Below, one piece after another: positions 1-9,578 of a stretch of DNA of 64,000 nucleotides. The DNA lies in NCBI GenBank assembly GCA_016743235.1, contig VRZD01000013.1, forward strand, positions 62,001 through 126,000, in the 5' to 3' direction. Under the pieces are notes generated by a model, which was not told the DNA's origin, did no database searches, and saw only the letters and a program-made list of their open reading frames with translations. The stretch comes from Pantanalinema sp. GBBB05 (GTDB lineage Bacteria > Cyanobacteriota > Cyanobacteriia > Leptolyngbyales > Leptolyngbyaceae). Each line of letters opens with the position of its first letter. Position 1 is the stretch's first letter. The position numbers were made by a program, and so were the translations under genes.

Positions 1-2
1 AT

Positions 3-605
3 CTGTTTGATTGGATTAAGCGAGTTCTGAGTTGGAAAAAGGGCGAGGAAGTAGTTCGTAAACCCTACGAGGTACTGAAACTCATTAGAGGCAGACGAGG
101 CATTCTCAAGCTAGTGACGCGAGATATGCCGAGAGCCGTTCGCACATATATCTTTTCGCCTTTTCCCGGTAATCAGACCAATGTGGTATCGTCCTATCAA
201 AAAGACATTCATATTTGTCTCGATCACTTATGGGCGATCGAAGAGGAGAAAAGTAAACAACCGGCAAAAGCCGCTGCAAAATCGGCAACGGGACGATCGC
301 AGCGCTCCCGACAACCTTTTGCAAACAGCCACCGCATTTGTGTATTTGAAGCGTCTCGCTTCATGAGCAAAGATGGAACATATAACACTAATATGATTTA
401 TTCCGAGGACTTAAACCTGCTCGGAAACGGCTTTCACCGTGATCAATATGCGGTGCCAATTATGGATGATCTAGCCAATTTACTGAAAGAATTTCCGATC
501 GACACAATCGATTGGCAAGTGGAAATAGAAAGTAGTTGTAAGCGTTATCTGGGGGCTCACTGGCGACCCAATCGCTCACCGGAACCTAACTCCGCCATCA
601 ACTAA
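3..605 (+). CDS. Hypothetical protein, 5' end outside the window
   Basis: The reading frame is open from the first bases of the window to a TAA at 603-605, so this is the C-terminal part of a longer protein, with about 200 residues visible. A GTG at 114 could be taken as a start, but the codons before it (LFDWIKRVLSWKKGEE...) look coding, so the gene very probably begins upstream. The visible part is soluble and basic in the middle (KPAKAAAKSATGRSQRSRQ), and the C-terminal half reads like a folded domain (YSEDLNLLGNGFHRDQY). I recognise no family or catalytic motif. It converges on dnaJ with 5 bp between the stop codons. Confidence 0.7.
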   Translation: MFDWIKRVLSWKKGEEVVRKPYEVLKLIRGRRGILKLVTRDMPRAVRTYIFSPFPGNQTNVVSSYQKDIHICLDHLWAIEEEKSKQPAKAAAKSATGRSQRSRQPFANSHRICVFEASRFMSKDGTYNTNMIYSEDLNLLGNGFHRDQYAVPIMDDLANLLKEFPIDTIDWQVEIESSCKRYLGAHWRPNRSPEPNSAIN

Positions 606-610
606 ATAAG

Positions 611-1573
611 TCACACGGGTAAATCGCCGCGCGGATTAAACGTTTCCAGTTCCCGCAGCTTTTCATATAGTTCCCGTTCTGGCTCACTCAGCTCTTTCGG
701 GGTGACAATCTGAACTTCCACGATCTGATCACCGCGTTTGCCGCTAACGCTAGGGTATCCCTTATTTGCCAACCGCAACCGTTGCCCTGATCGTACTCCC
801 GGTGGAATTGTCATTTTGACTAAACCATCTAAGGTGGGGATTTCGATCGCTCCACCTAACACCGCTTCCGCTGGAGTGATCGGAATCTGACAGGCAACAT
901 CATTATCTTCCAACTTAAAGAAGGTATGGGGCGCTACGGTAATCTTGAGATATAAATCGCCGCCATTGACACCTTGCCCTTTGAGCCGCACCCGTTGTCC
1001 CGTCACCATCGCGGGTGGCATATTCACTTCCAGCGATCGCCCATCTTCCAGGCGAATCCGTTCCCGTCCGCCCAAATAAGCTTTCTCTAACGGCACCGTT
1101 AATCGAGCTTCCGCATCTCGCGGACTGGGGCGGGAAATCGTCCGAGTTTTTTTCGTTGTGCCAGGACGGTAAACATCCTGTGCCATCCCTGCCACCGTAC
1201 CGCTTTCGCGGCGATTCAACAGTTGCTCCACAAAGCTGTTGAAATCCCGAAATTCCCCGTAATCAACATCACTACCCGATCGCTCACTACTCCGACCCGT
1301 CCAACCTCGGAAACCGGAGGCTTTGCCGCTGCCCTGAAAGCCTCGTTGTTGCCAATACCGCCCAAACTGGTCATACTGCGCTCGTTTTACCGAGTCTGAT
1401 AATACTTCGTAGGCTTCATTGATCGCTTTGAATTTCTCTTCCGCTTCCTTATTGCCCGGATTTAAATCCGGGTGGTATTGCCGTGCCAATCGCCGAAAGG
1501 ACTTTTTGATGTCCTCTGCACTGGCATCTCTGGACACTCCCAGAATGTCGTAATAGTTCCGAAAGTTTTGCAT
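611..1573 (-). CDS. dnaJ: DnaJ-type co-chaperone without zinc finger (CbpA/DnaJ class B)
   Basis: This is an Hsp40 co-chaperone that stimulates Hsp70 ATPase and delivers unfolded clients. The J domain covers residues 5-70 with the HPD triad at 34-36 ([10 protein letters not shown]). A Gly/Arg/Ser-rich linker follows (about 75-140), and then two C-terminal beta-sandwich domains (DnaJ_C, about 150-310; [12 protein letters not shown] and [12 protein letters not shown] are typical). There is no CxxCxGxG zinc finger, so it is class B (CbpA-like) rather than canonical DnaJ. At 320 residues it is normal for that class. It lies 132 bp downstream of dnaK on the same strand. In cyanobacteria a dnaK with an extended tail is commonly paired with such a dnaJ, so the two probably work together, possibly as one operon. 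Confidence 0.93.
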   Translation of the reverse strand: MQNFRNYYDILGVSRDASAEDIKKSFRRLARQYHPDLNPGNKEAEEKFKAINEAYEVLSDSVKRAQYDQFGRYWQQRGFQGSGKASGFRGWTGRSSERSGSDVDYGEFRDFNSFVEQLLNRRESGTVAGMAQDVYRPGTTKKTRTISRPSPRDAEARLTVPLEKAYLGGRERIRLEDGRSLEVNMPPAMVTGQRVRLKGQGVNGGDLYLKITVAPHTFFKLEDNDVACQIPITPAEAVLGGAIEIPTLDGLVKMTIPPGVRSGQRLRLANKGYPSVSGKRGDQIVEVQIVTPKELSEPERELYEKLRELETFNPRGDLPV

Positions 1574-1705
1574 GGAAGAACGGATCAGTAAGCAGGTGGT
1601 ATTGAGATAAACACGATCGTGGCTGGGCTAGTCCTGATCGTCATGCCGAATCAGCAGGATGTAATTCAACCATTAAAGCAAATCGCTGATCTAGAATGAC
1701 GAAAC

Positions 1706-4252
1706 TTACAGCCAATCATCATCGTCATCCCAATTATCTTCATATAAGTTAGGGCGATCGTTGCGGGGAGGGCGGGCTGCCGGACGCCGTTCTGACCGAT
1801 CCCGCTCAGCAGGACGAGCGGCGGGTGGACGATAATCGCTGGAGCGATCAGAAGCATTGGAATAACTAGACCGATTCTCAGAACGCGCAGACTCCCGCTC
1901 ATCCCAACCCCGATCTCTGGGGGAACGATCGTCCGGGCGCGGGGTACTCCGATTCGAGGCGCTATACGGATCGTTATAGCGCGGGCTGGGAGCAGCTGGG
2001 CGATCGCTATACCAGGAGTTGTTGCTACCGGCACTATAGCGATCGTCATTACGAGGAGTACTACTGCTGCCATAGTCGCGGCGATTGCTACGATCAGCAT
2101 TAGCTCCACTGCCATAACCATACCGATCGTCATTGCGTGGAGTGCTGCTACTGCTGCCATAGTCGCGCCGATCATAGCGGTTATTGTCGTTCCAGGAGTT
2201 ACTGCTGGGACTGCTGCTAGAGCTGTAATCCCGCCGCTCGTAACGGTTATCGTTCCAGGAACTACTGCCTGAACCATACCGATCGCTACCATAGCGTGGC
2301 GAATCATTCCAGGAACTGCCGCTTGTACCGTAGCGCGATTCTCCATACCGCCGATCGTCGTAGTAGTAATCTTCATCGTCATCGGTGAAGAAACTCTTGA
2401 TGGCGCCAAAGAAGCTATCTTGTTCTTCTTCTTCCTTATTGCGTTGATAGACCTCCCGATTTAGGTCATACAAGGCATCTTGTAAATCAGCTTGGGCTTG
2501 ATCAATGCCCCGATCGTCGTTTTGATTCAACGCGTCCCTTACCTGCTGCACCGCACGATCAATGCGAGTGCGATAGGGACTGACAAATTGCATCCCAAAG
2601 TCCAGAGTCGCTTCCCGCAGTTGCCGTTCTGCCTGGAAAGTTAAGGCTTCAGCACGATTGCGTTTCTCGACTTTGGCTTTGCGCTGGCGATCGGCATCAG
2701 CATACTCTTCGGCTTCCCGAATCATCCGGTTGACCTCATCCTGCGATAAAGTTGAGGCTTCCTGAATGGTCACGCTCTGCTCCCGACCGGTCGTCCGATC
2801 CATTGCCGTAACTTGCAGAATGCCATTGGCATCAATATCAAAGGCTACCTGCACCTGAGGAATGCCTCTGGGAGCTGGGGGAATCCCGACTAACTTGAAC
2901 CGACCCAGGGATTTGTTCCCTACAGCCATTTCCCGTTCACCCTGGAGGACATGGACTTCCACCATCGTCTGATTGTCTTCTCCCGTCGAGAAAATATCCG
3001 ATCGCCGCACGGGAATGGTGGTGTTACGGGGGATCAGTTTTTTCATCACCCCGCCGATCGTTTCCAGACCGAGCGATAGCGGGGTGACATCTAACAACAA
3101 GATATCTTTGACTTCACCCGCCAGAATCCCCGCTTGAATGGCAGCTCCCACTGCTACCACTTCATCCGGATTGACATTCTGGTTCGGTTCACGATCGATA
3201 AAACTCCGAACTAATTCCTGCACCACGGGAATTCGGCTCGAACCGCCCACCAACACGACCTCATCAATCTCACCGGGTCCGATCGCGGCATCTCGCAACG
3301 CCTGTCGCACGGGACCCCGTAAGCGAGTGAGTAAATCGTTGCACAAGCCTTCAAATTGCGATCGGGTTAAACGAGTTTCTAAGTGCTTGGGACCGTCAGC
3401 AGTTGCCGTGATGAAGGGGAGATTAATTTCGGTGGTAGTCACACCTGAGAGTTCAATCTTGGCTTTTTCGGCAGCTTCGGTGAGTCGCTGGAGTGCCTGC
3501 CGATCTTTGCGTAAATCAACGCCCTCTTGTTCCAAAAATTGCTCGGCTAACCAATCGACAATCCGTTGGTCGAAATCATTGCCGCCTAATTGAGTATCGC
3601 CACTGGTGGATTTGACCTGAAAAACGCCATCACCCACTTCTAAAACGGAAACGTCGAAGGTGCCACCGCCTAAGTCAAACACTAGAATGGTTTGGTTGCT
3701 GCGGCGATCGAGCCCGTAGGCAAGCGAGGCAGCCGTTGGTTCATTCAGAATTCGCTTCACCTCTAATCCGGCAATCCGGCCAGCATCCCGGGTAGCTTGG
3801 CGTTGAGAGTCATTAAAGTACGCCGGAACGGTAATTACGGCTCCAGTCACGGGTTCGCCCAGGTAGCGGCTCGCTTCTTCCGCCAGCTTTTTCAGGATCA
3901 TCGCCGACACTTCTTCGGGCGCAAATTCCTTTTGCAAGCGGGGACATTTAATTCGAATATTGCCGACATCATCTTTGCGAATCGTGTAGGGCACTCGCTT
4001 CGAGTCGGCAACTAGTTCGGTATACTTGCGACCCATAAACCGCTTGACGGCATAAAAGGTATTCTGGGGGTCTAAGACGGCTTGCCGTCGCGCCATCTGC
4101 CCGACCAGACGTTCCCCCTCTTTACTAAAACCCACCACGGAGGGAGTCGTTCGCATTCCTTCTGCATTTGCGATGACGACTGGTTTTCCGCCTTCCATCA
4201 CGGCGACGACGGAGTTAGTTGTACCCAGGTCTATGCCAACGACTCTGCCCAT
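1706..4252 (-). CDS. dnaK: Hsp70 chaperone DnaK with long disordered C-terminal tail (DnaK3-like)
   Basis: This is an ATP-dependent Hsp70 chaperone. The nucleotide-binding domain spans residues 1-385 and carries the three Hsp70 signatures ([41 protein letters not shown]). The linker ([13 protein letters not shown]) leads to the substrate-binding beta domain (to about 505) and the helical lid (to about 605). Residues about 609-848 form an extra tail: an acidic aromatic patch ([13 protein letters not shown]), then about 180 residues rich in Tyr, Ser, Arg, Asn and Asp with recurring [11 protein letters not shown] and RRDYGSSS units, ending in [11 protein letters not shown]. Standard DnaK is about 635 residues. 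The length and tail resemble cyanobacterial DnaK3, which is described as essential and membrane-associated. Pairing with the class B dnaJ downstream supports this. I see no CIRCE element upstream. Confidence 0.95.
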   Translation of the reverse strand: MGRVVGIDLGTTNSVVAVMEGGKPVVIANAEGMRTTPSVVGFSKEGERLVGQMARRQAVLDPQNTFYAVKRFMGRKYTELVADSKRVPYTIRKDDVGNIRIKCPRLQKEFAPEEVSAMILKKLAEEASRYLGEPVTGAVITVPAYFNDSQRQATRDAGRIAGLEVKRILNEPTAASLAYGLDRRSNQTILVFDLGGGTFDVSVLEVGDGVFQVKSTSGDTQLGGNDFDQRIVDWLAEQFLEQEGVDLRKDRQALQRLTEAAEKAKIELSGVTTTEINLPFITATADGPKHLETRLTRSQFEGLCNDLLTRLRGPVRQALRDAAIGPGEIDEVVLVGGSSRIPVVQELVRSFIDREPNQNVNPDEVVAVGAAIQAGILAGEVKDILLLDVTPLSLGLETIGGVMKKLIPRNTTIPVRRSDIFSTGEDNQTMVEVHVLQGEREMAVGNKSLGRFKLVGIPPAPRGIPQVQVAFDIDANGILQVTAMDRTTGREQSVTIQEASTLSQDEVNRMIREAEEYADADRQRKAKVEKRNRAEALTFQAERQLREATLDFGMQFVSPYRTRIDRAVQQVRDALNQNDDRGIDQAQADLQDALYDLNREVYQRNKEEEEQDSFFGAIKSFFTDDDEDYYYDDRRYGESRYGTSGSSWNDSPRYGSDRYGSGSSSWNDNRYERRDYSSSSSPSSNSWNDNNRYDRRDYGSSSSTPRNDDRYGYGSGANADRSNRRDYGSSSTPRNDDRYSAGSNNSWYSDRPAAPSPRYNDPYSASNRSTPRPDDRSPRDRGWDERESARSENRSSYSNASDRSSDYRPPAARPAERDRSERRPAARPPRNDRPNLYEDNWDDDDDWL

Positions 4253-4434
4253 GCGTGTCTCAATCTCCCGTATGCTGCCTTGAGCAATACTCTAGTGTTA
4301 ATTTTGCTGAATTTATTGTATCGTGCCCAAGAAGTTTGCCCTGATGCCAGAACTGGAACGATGAGATCCCGGTTAAATCACGGGAGACGATCGCTCTACT
4401 CCAAGCTGAATGCTTCATCTATCCTATTCAACGC

Positions 4435-5406
4435 TTAATATAAGCGCCGGAGGACATAGTCGGTCAGTTTAATTAACACTTGGCGGTAGGAGGACTGCGG
4501 TAAGTCTGCTAAGCACTCGATCGCCATCCGAGCATGATCCCGTGCCAGTTCTCGCGATCGCTCAATCCCTTGACTATCACAAATTAAGGATAGAGCTTGT
4601 TCCAAATCACCGGGCTGAGCAAACTCCCGCTCAATCAGCTTTTCCAGGTAAGGCTGTTCCTCTAAGGCATATAATACTGGAGCCGTCAGATTGCCGCTTT
4701 TCAAATCTGAGCCAGCTGGTTTGCCGAGTTCTTCGGTTGATCCTGTGAAGTCGAGAATATCATCAACAATTTGGAAGGCTAGACCCAGATTACGACCATA
4801 GCCGTAGAGGGCAGTCGCTAATGGCTCGGAGGTTTCGCTTAAGACAGCAGCCGCCTTGGAACTGTTAGCAATTAGGCTAGCAGTTTTGTAATAGCTTTTT
4901 TCCAGATACGCTTCGATCGATAAATCGGTTGCAAAGCGGCTCAGCCCTTGCTGAATCTCACCCTCTGCCAGATCCATAATCACTTGCGACAGCAGCTTCA
5001 CTACTTCCAGGTTATCCAGGTTGGCCAGATACCAAGAGGATTGGGCGAACAGAAAGTCCCCCGCCAAAACAGCAATTCGATTGCCGAAGCTACTGTGAAC
5101 GGTAGGAACACCTCGCCGGAGTTCCGATTCATCCACCACATCATCATGCACCAGGCTAGCAGTGTGAATCATTTCGGTGATTTCTGCTAACCGACGATGA
5201 CGTGAGGTAATTTCTTCGCCTAACATCGTCGCTTTGGAGACCAGCAGCACGATCGCGGGTCTAACTCGCTTCCCTTTTGCCCCAAACAGATGCTCTGCCG
5301 CCGCATACAACACCGGATGACGCGCACCAATTAAGTTTTTGAGATTTTCGGTCAGCAGATCTAAATCAGCCTCGACAGGGGAAAAGAGGGAGGTAGCTGA
5401 AGTCAT
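4435..5406 (-). CDS. sds: Long-chain polyprenyl diphosphate synthase (solanesyl diphosphate synthase-like)
   Basis: This trans-isoprenyl diphosphate synthase elongates allylic diphosphates with IPP. The first aspartate-rich motif is D88-D89-x-x-D92 (LVHDDVVDESELRRG) and the second is FQIVDDILDFTG near residue 215. KGKRVRPA (about 44-51) is the IPP-binding segment. Residues just before the first motif are small or aliphatic, as in long-chain synthases. At 323 residues it matches cyanobacterial enzymes assigned to the plastoquinone side chain. Product length cannot be read from sequence alone. GGPP synthase (crtE) is the main alternative, but the N-terminal SLFSPVEADLDLL is typical of the solanesyl group. 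It is transcribed towards dnaK, with 182 bp between them. Confidence 0.88.
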   Translation of the reverse strand: MTSATSLFSPVEADLDLLTENLKNLIGARHPVLYAAAEHLFGAKGKRVRPAIVLLVSKATMLGEEITSRHRRLAEITEMIHTASLVHDDVVDESELRRGVPTVHSSFGNRIAVLAGDFLFAQSSWYLANLDNLEVVKLLSQVIMDLAEGEIQQGLSRFATDLSIEAYLEKSYYKTASLIANSSKAAAVLSETSEPLATALYGYGRNLGLAFQIVDDILDFTGSTEELGKPAGSDLKSGNLTAPVLYALEEQPYLEKLIEREFAQPGDLEQALSLICDSQGIERSRELARDHARMAIECLADLPQSSYRQVLIKLTDYVLRRLY

Positions 5407-6135
5407 GGATATCCGACTCAGACAGGATAAAGGTTACGAAACTTTAAGTATTCTCTCCCCATTTTAAGCTAAGCGCTCCTCTGTCGAACAGAGGAATTGC
5501 ATTTTAGACCTGCCAAACTTCTCAAAGCTAGACGGAGAGGCAAAAAATAGTTTTTTAATCTGTTCAACCCAGCGTTACGGTAGATCAACTGGTTTAGAAA
5601 AACAGTGGTAGACCGTCGGAATCTTGTGTTACCTTGACAGTAAGCATTGTAAAAATTAGCGCACTTGAGGGCGACTCAACGTAACGAGTTTTCCATAGGT
5701 TGTAAAGTGGCTACCCGATCTAATTGATTTCTTCCCTGAAGCTCAAACGTTTTGAGCCTGGCTCAGGAGTTTGAGAGGGTTAGAAGTCTGGATAGGTAGT
5801 TTTGACCAAGTGGATAAGCGTTTACTCAGGTTGAAGAAGCGGGTCATGCTGGAGCGATCGTCTAGCAGTCAGAAATGACTAGATAGATGAGCAGTTTCTT
5901 TTCATTAGGTGATTATCGGCTGGTTACAGCCCGATGTCAGCTCTGATCAGGATAGCTTTTCTTATAGTCAATTCAGACTGTCGGTAGATTACATCGCTGA
6001 CTCGTTCATCAGTATCCTGATGCTAACTCAGTTGCAATCGCCCCATCCTAGCCATCTGTAATCAGAATGGCGAACTGATGCTGTTTTTATTTCAGCTTAA
6101 CTAATTACAGCTTTTATCCCCGGCTCCGTGTTGCC
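5407..6135. other. Intergenic region, 729 bp
   Basis: This gap separates the sds start from a very small plus-strand ORF and holds no convincing larger gene. It contains one perfect hairpin at 5741-5757 (GCTCAAA-CGT-TTTGAGC). A TTGACA at about 5634 has no good -10 at the right distance. I recognised no known non-coding RNA. The promoter of sds must lie in the left part. Confidence 0.5.
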
Positions 6136-6249
6136 ATGACTTCCCCCAATATCGCCCTCACCATTCCGATTTTCGCCGCGATTTACCTATTGCTAGTTTA
6201 TGTAGCGTTAGCATTTGCGCAACGAATGCAGCGATTGCGCAGGTCATAA
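6136..6249 (+). CDS. Putative single-pass small membrane protein, 37 aa
   Basis: An ATG at 6136 opens 37 codons ending in TAA at 6247-6249. The product starts MTSPNIALTIPIFAAI, continues with about 20 uninterrupted hydrophobic residues and ends in a basic cluster (QRMQRLRRS). This is the layout of a small single-span membrane protein with a cytoplasmic positive tail, like the small photosystem, cytochrome b6f and NDH-1 subunits common in cyanobacteria. I could not match it to a specific one (it is not PsaM, PsbX, PetG or PetM as I know them). The upstream Shine-Dalgarno is weak. It sits alone in a long gap, converging on the pentapeptide-repeat gene 21 bp away. It may be real or chance. Confidence 0.4.
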   Translation: MTSPNIALTIPIFAAIYLLLVYVALAFAQRMQRLRRS

Positions 6250-6270
6250 ACTGATGATTTTAGTATCTAA

Positions 6271-6858
6271 CTAAGGATTGATTTTGCCATCCGGCATGCG
6301 GGTTTGGCGTAAATTGGCGCCGTCTAAATCAGCACAACCAAACGCATTGAGCCTAAAGCTAGCTCCGGCTTGAGTCGCATTCAAGTTGAAGCGAATGGAG
6401 GCATCATCATGAGCGTCGATGGTAGATTGGCGATCGAGGTTAAAGCTAAAGTCAGCTGAGTTGTCATCGGCGCTGAAATTGAAGTTAACTGCCGTACAGC
6501 CCAAATTTGCCGCCTCTAGGTTAGCCCGTTCCAGATTTGCCTGTTGTAGATCAGCCTCTTTAAGGCTAGTTTGACTGAGATTGGCATTCCGTAAGTTAGT
6601 GCGGCTGAGGTTGGCATTGCGCAAATCGGCTCGCTCTAAATTCGCCCCCTCTAGGTTGGCGCCTGCCAAATTGACGAAGGTTAAATCTGTACCAACCAGA
6701 TTGGTATAGCGTAAGTCACAGCCAGGACATTCTCGGGTTTGCAGTAAGTGATTGACCCGCAGTTGATTCAGCCATTGCAAGCCATAGTTACCCATGACGA
6801 TGCCTACGGCAACAGCTAGAGTGACGATCGCCAAATTTCGCTGTTTCATCGGAGTCAC
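6271..6858 (-). CDS. Pentapeptide-repeat protein with N-terminal membrane anchor
   Basis: The protein has 195 residues. A hydrophobic segment at about 8-25 (AIVTLAVAVGIVMG) should act as a signal anchor. Residues about 48-118 contain consecutive A(D/N)LxxANL pentapeptide repeats, which fold into a right-handed quadrilateral beta helix. A non-repetitive insert follows (about 119-172; rich in Asn, Asp, Phe and Ser) before a final repeat (CADLDGANLRQT). The pair CPGC near residue 44 could be a redox or metal site. The family is abundant in cyanobacteria and mostly of unknown role. The gene is single, with unrelated neighbours. Start choice: the ATG at 6858 gives MTPMKQRN, and M4 is an equally possible start. 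Confidence 0.85.
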   Translation of the reverse strand: MTPMKQRNLAIVTLAVAVGIVMGNYGLQWLNQLRVNHLLQTRECPGCDLRYTNLVGTDLTFVNLAGANLEGANLERADLRNANLSRTNLRNANLSQTSLKEADLQQANLERANLEAANLGCTAVNFNFSADDNSADFSFNLDRQSTIDAHDDASIRFNLNATQAGASFRLNAFGCADLDGANLRQTRMPDGKINP

Positions 6859-7127
6859 CTCGGCTAGTCAGTGGGTTTGTCAGGACGACGTTGATTCGGC
6901 AGTAAGGTTCCTGGCAATCCTTAACGAATTGCGAACAAAATCTTCGATGTTGTTTTGGAGGATGTTTGAAGCCTGCCATCCATTGCCTTCGATCCCTTAA
7001 TTCCCCCACTCCTAAGGGATTTGGAACGCTCAGGTTTCTCCCCAATCAAGAGACGAGAAGATAGGAGTACATAAGTCTTCGCTTCAAACATCCTCCTTTG
7101 AGGAGATTTAATCTCCTGTTAGGGACA

Positions 7128-7877
7128 TTACACGATCACAGCCGTCCGATTGACCGTCACTAGCGCGTCCATCAAGCTGCGAACTACAGCGATCATTTCC
7201 ACTTCGCTCTGAAGTTTGTTAATCGCTGAACCAACACCCACACCAGCAGCACCAGCCGCGATCGCCATAGGGACAGTAACGCTGGATAAACCAGAAGCAC
7301 ACAGCACAGGTACAGACACAGCACGGGAGATTTCCGAAGCGGCGGCTAGAGTGGGAGCCGCTTTTTCAATCAAACCGAGGGTTCCGGGGTGAGTGGGTTG
7401 GCTGCTGGTGCCACCTTCGGTTTGGATAATATTGGCTCCCGCTTTGACTAATTCTTCTGCCAGTTGCACTTGTTGATCTAAGGGCAGAATGTGGGGAACG
7501 GTGACAGAGAGCAGGATGGTAGGCAGCAATTGCCGGGTAGCATGGGTGAGTGCCAATACTTCCTCAGCCTCAAACCGGCGTCCTTGGGCATAGAAGCTAT
7601 CGAAGTTACCAATTTCGATCAAATCTGCTCCTGCTTCAACAGCGACCACGAATTGCTCGGGTTCAACGGCAGACACACAGACTGGGAGATGGGTCAGTTG
7701 TTTTGCCATCCGGACTAAGTCAGCGTCGGCAGCAATATCCACAAAGGTCGCACCGCCCCGATCGGCAGCCCGAACCACCATAGCAACGCGATCGTGATCG
7801 AAGTTGTTTAAGCCACTAATCACTTTGAGGGCATGTCCTTGGTGTAGAGCGGTGTGGAGCGTGGAGAGATTCATCAT
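7128..7877 (-). CDS. ycf23: Ycf23 / DUF561 family TIM-barrel protein
   Basis: The protein has 249 residues and matches the DUF561/Ycf23 family found in cyanobacteria and red-algal plastids. Characteristic segments are HALKVISGLNNFD near the N-terminus, FVDIAADADLV, VCVSAVEPEQF, GADLIEIGNFDSFY, NIIQTEGGTSSQP and VLCASGLSSVTVPMAIAAGA at the end of the barrel. The alternating hydrophobic strands and terminal glycine-rich phosphate-binding-like loop (AAGAAGVGVGSA) indicate a (beta/alpha)8 barrel related to phosphate-binding enzymes. The biochemical function is not established. It stands alone. The ATG at 7877 is followed at once by a second methionine, so the start is uncertain by one codon. Confidence 0.9.
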   Translation of the reverse strand: MMNLSTLHTALHQGHALKVISGLNNFDHDRVAMVVRAADRGGATFVDIAADADLVRMAKQLTHLPVCVSAVEPEQFVVAVEAGADLIEIGNFDSFYAQGRRFEAEEVLALTHATRQLLPTILLSVTVPHILPLDQQVQLAEELVKAGANIIQTEGGTSSQPTHPGTLGLIEKAAPTLAAASEISRAVSVPVLCASGLSSVTVPMAIAAGAAGVGVGSAINKLQSEVEMIAVVRSLMDALVTVNRTAVIV

Positions 7878-8088
7878 GTCTAGATCTCGCTAAAAGTTCG
7901 GATAGGGCTGTCCTAAATTGATCAGGGAATTTAGAGGGTGTGAAAGGAAGTTCTCATCTGCCTCCATCATCCCGGTTAGGATCGCTATTGCTCATTTTGA
8001 CACCCAGGCTGGAGAGATTCTAGAGGGAGAGGTGGAATCTCCAGCGATCGCAGTATAGTAATCGTCGAAGTTTGAAATTGCACCTGTT

Positions 8089-9246
8089 ATGGCGATCTCC
8101 CGGATGCATACTGTTCAATCCCCCATCATTCCGGTGGTGGGAGAACTGATTCGGCAAAACCCAGGCACAATTTCACTTGGACAAGGAGTAGTTTCCTATC
8201 CGCCGCCACCTGCCGCGATCGAGCAGATCGCGGCATTTCTCAGTCAACCGGATAACCACAAATATCAAGCTGTTCAGGGAATTCCATCATTACTGGAGGT
8301 AATTGCCCAAAAACTACAAGCTGAGAATGGCATGGATTTGTCAGATCGGGAGATTGTCGTTACCGCAGGCAGCAATATGGGCTTCCTGAATGCAGTGTTA
8401 GCCATCACCCAACCGGGAGATGAGATTATTCTGCAAACGCCGTATTACTTTAATCACGAAATGGCGATCGCGATCGCGGGGTGTCGAGCTGTGCTGGTGG
8501 CAACTGATGCCAACTATCAGTTGCAACTAGAGGCAATTGAGCAGGCAATCACTGAGCGTACGCGGGCCATTGTCACAGTTTCACCCAATAATCCTACGGG
8601 GGTCGTTTACCCAGAAGCCGACTTGCGCCAGGTGAACCAGCTTTGTCGTGATCAAGGGATTTATCACATTCATGATGAAACCTATGAATACTTCATCTAT
8701 GACGAGGCTGAACATTTTTCTCCAGGCGCGATCGCAGGCAGTGCTGAGTACACGATTTCTCTCTATAGCCTGTCTAAAGCCTATGGGTTTGCCAGTTGGA
8801 GAATTGGCTACATGGCGATTCCCAGTCAGCTCCTGACTGCAATAATGAAAATTCAAGATACCAACTTGATTTGTCCAGCCGTGATTTCGCAATATGCCGC
8901 CGTGGGAGCATTACAAACAGGGGTAGACTACTGTCGATCGCAGATTCAAGCGATCTCTGAAGTCCGCTCCCTGTTGCTGAAACACCTCGAACCGATCCGT
9001 GAGCGCTGTGCAATTCCACCTGCTAAAGGCGCATTCTACTTTCTACTGAACCTCCCTAGCTCGATGGATGCTCTGGACTTGGTCAAACAGTTAATACAGG
9101 AATATCACGTTGCAGCGATTCCCGGAACTACCTTTGGCTTGTTGAATGGTTGTTACCTGCGAGTGGCGTATGGAGCATTGCAAAAAGAGACGGCAAGTGC
9201 CGGAATTGAGCGCCTAGTCAAGGGGCTGCAAGCAATTCTGTTTTAG
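8089..9246 (+). CDS. Pyridoxal-phosphate aminotransferase, class I/II
   Basis: This is a fold-type I PLP aminotransferase of 385 residues. The phosphate cup is VTAGSNMGF (about 103-111). The PNNPTG motif (about 165-170) and the Asp/Tyr pair HDETYEYF bind the cofactor. The Schiff-base lysine lies in SLYSLSKAYGFASWRIGY (about residue 229), and a C-terminal Arg in CYLRVAYG binds the substrate carboxylate. The family includes aspartate, alanine and aromatic aminotransferases, and substrate cannot be assigned from sequence. The N-terminus (PGTISLGQGVVSYPPP) and length are normal. It is divergent from ycf23 across a 211-bp region containing a GCGATCGC site. About 55 bp after the stop, an inverted repeat ATCACACC/GGTGTGAT (9303-9346) could form a long-loop hairpin. 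Confidence 0.9.
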   Translation: MAISRMHTVQSPIIPVVGELIRQNPGTISLGQGVVSYPPPPAAIEQIAAFLSQPDNHKYQAVQGIPSLLEVIAQKLQAENGMDLSDREIVVTAGSNMGFLNAVLAITQPGDEIILQTPYYFNHEMAIAIAGCRAVLVATDANYQLQLEAIEQAITERTRAIVTVSPNNPTGVVYPEADLRQVNQLCRDQGIYHIHDETYEYFIYDEAEHFSPGAIAGSAEYTISLYSLSKAYGFASWRIGYMAIPSQLLTAIMKIQDTNLICPAVISQYAAVGALQTGVDYCRSQIQAISEVRSLLLKHLEPIRERCAIPPAKGAFYFLLNLPSSMDALDLVKQLIQEYHVAAIPGTTFGLLNGCYLRVAYGALQKETASAGIERLVKGLQAILF

Positions 9247-9407
9247 TTGAGCCATTTCAGGAATTTTATTGCAGTTGATTGAATCTATGACCTGTGGGAG
9301 AGATCACACCGATTGCCCCATCGATCGCGTAACACTAGGTGTGATTCGGATCGCCTAGCGATCAGGCTGCAACTGCCCCTATTTCGTTTGTCTGATTCCC
9401 CAACAAC

Positions 9408-9575
9408 ATGAAATCTACTCAACCCAAACTGCTCCCTACCCTAATCTGTCTTGCGATCGTTGGCTTATTTGCAGCACTGATTCCCTATCCTGGTTTTGAA
9501 ACTATTACCGTTATTCCACCAAATACACCCAAAAATTTAGCTGACAAAGATATCAGCTCTGCCTATGCGAATTGA
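9408..9575 (+). CDS. Putative small secreted or membrane-anchored protein, 55 aa
   Basis: An ATG at 9408 opens 55 codons. The product begins with a short basic N-terminus (MKSTQPK), then a hydrophobic stretch (LLPTLICLAIVGLFAALI) and a polar tail of about 30 residues (NTPKNLADKDISSAYAN). This resembles a signal anchor or a signal peptide with a short mature chain. It lies between the aminotransferase and a convergent gene whose stop is 3 bp away. I recognise no family. Size and position make it uncertain, but the hydrophobic pattern is better than expected from chance. Confidence 0.4.
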   Translation: MKSTQPKLLPTLICLAIVGLFAALIPYPGFETITVIPPNTPKNLADKDISSAYAN

Positions 9576-9578
9576 GCC

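Noticed and set aside
1666..2409. 247-codon minus-strand frame overlapping the dnaK tail
   Set aside because: It is a second frame through the repetitive DnaK tail on the same strand, Met/Ile/Ala-rich with no family features.
4253..4434. CIRCE (HrcA) element before dnaK
   Set aside because: The TTAGCACTC-N9-GAGTGCTAA inverted repeat is absent; only partial AT-rich sequence is present.
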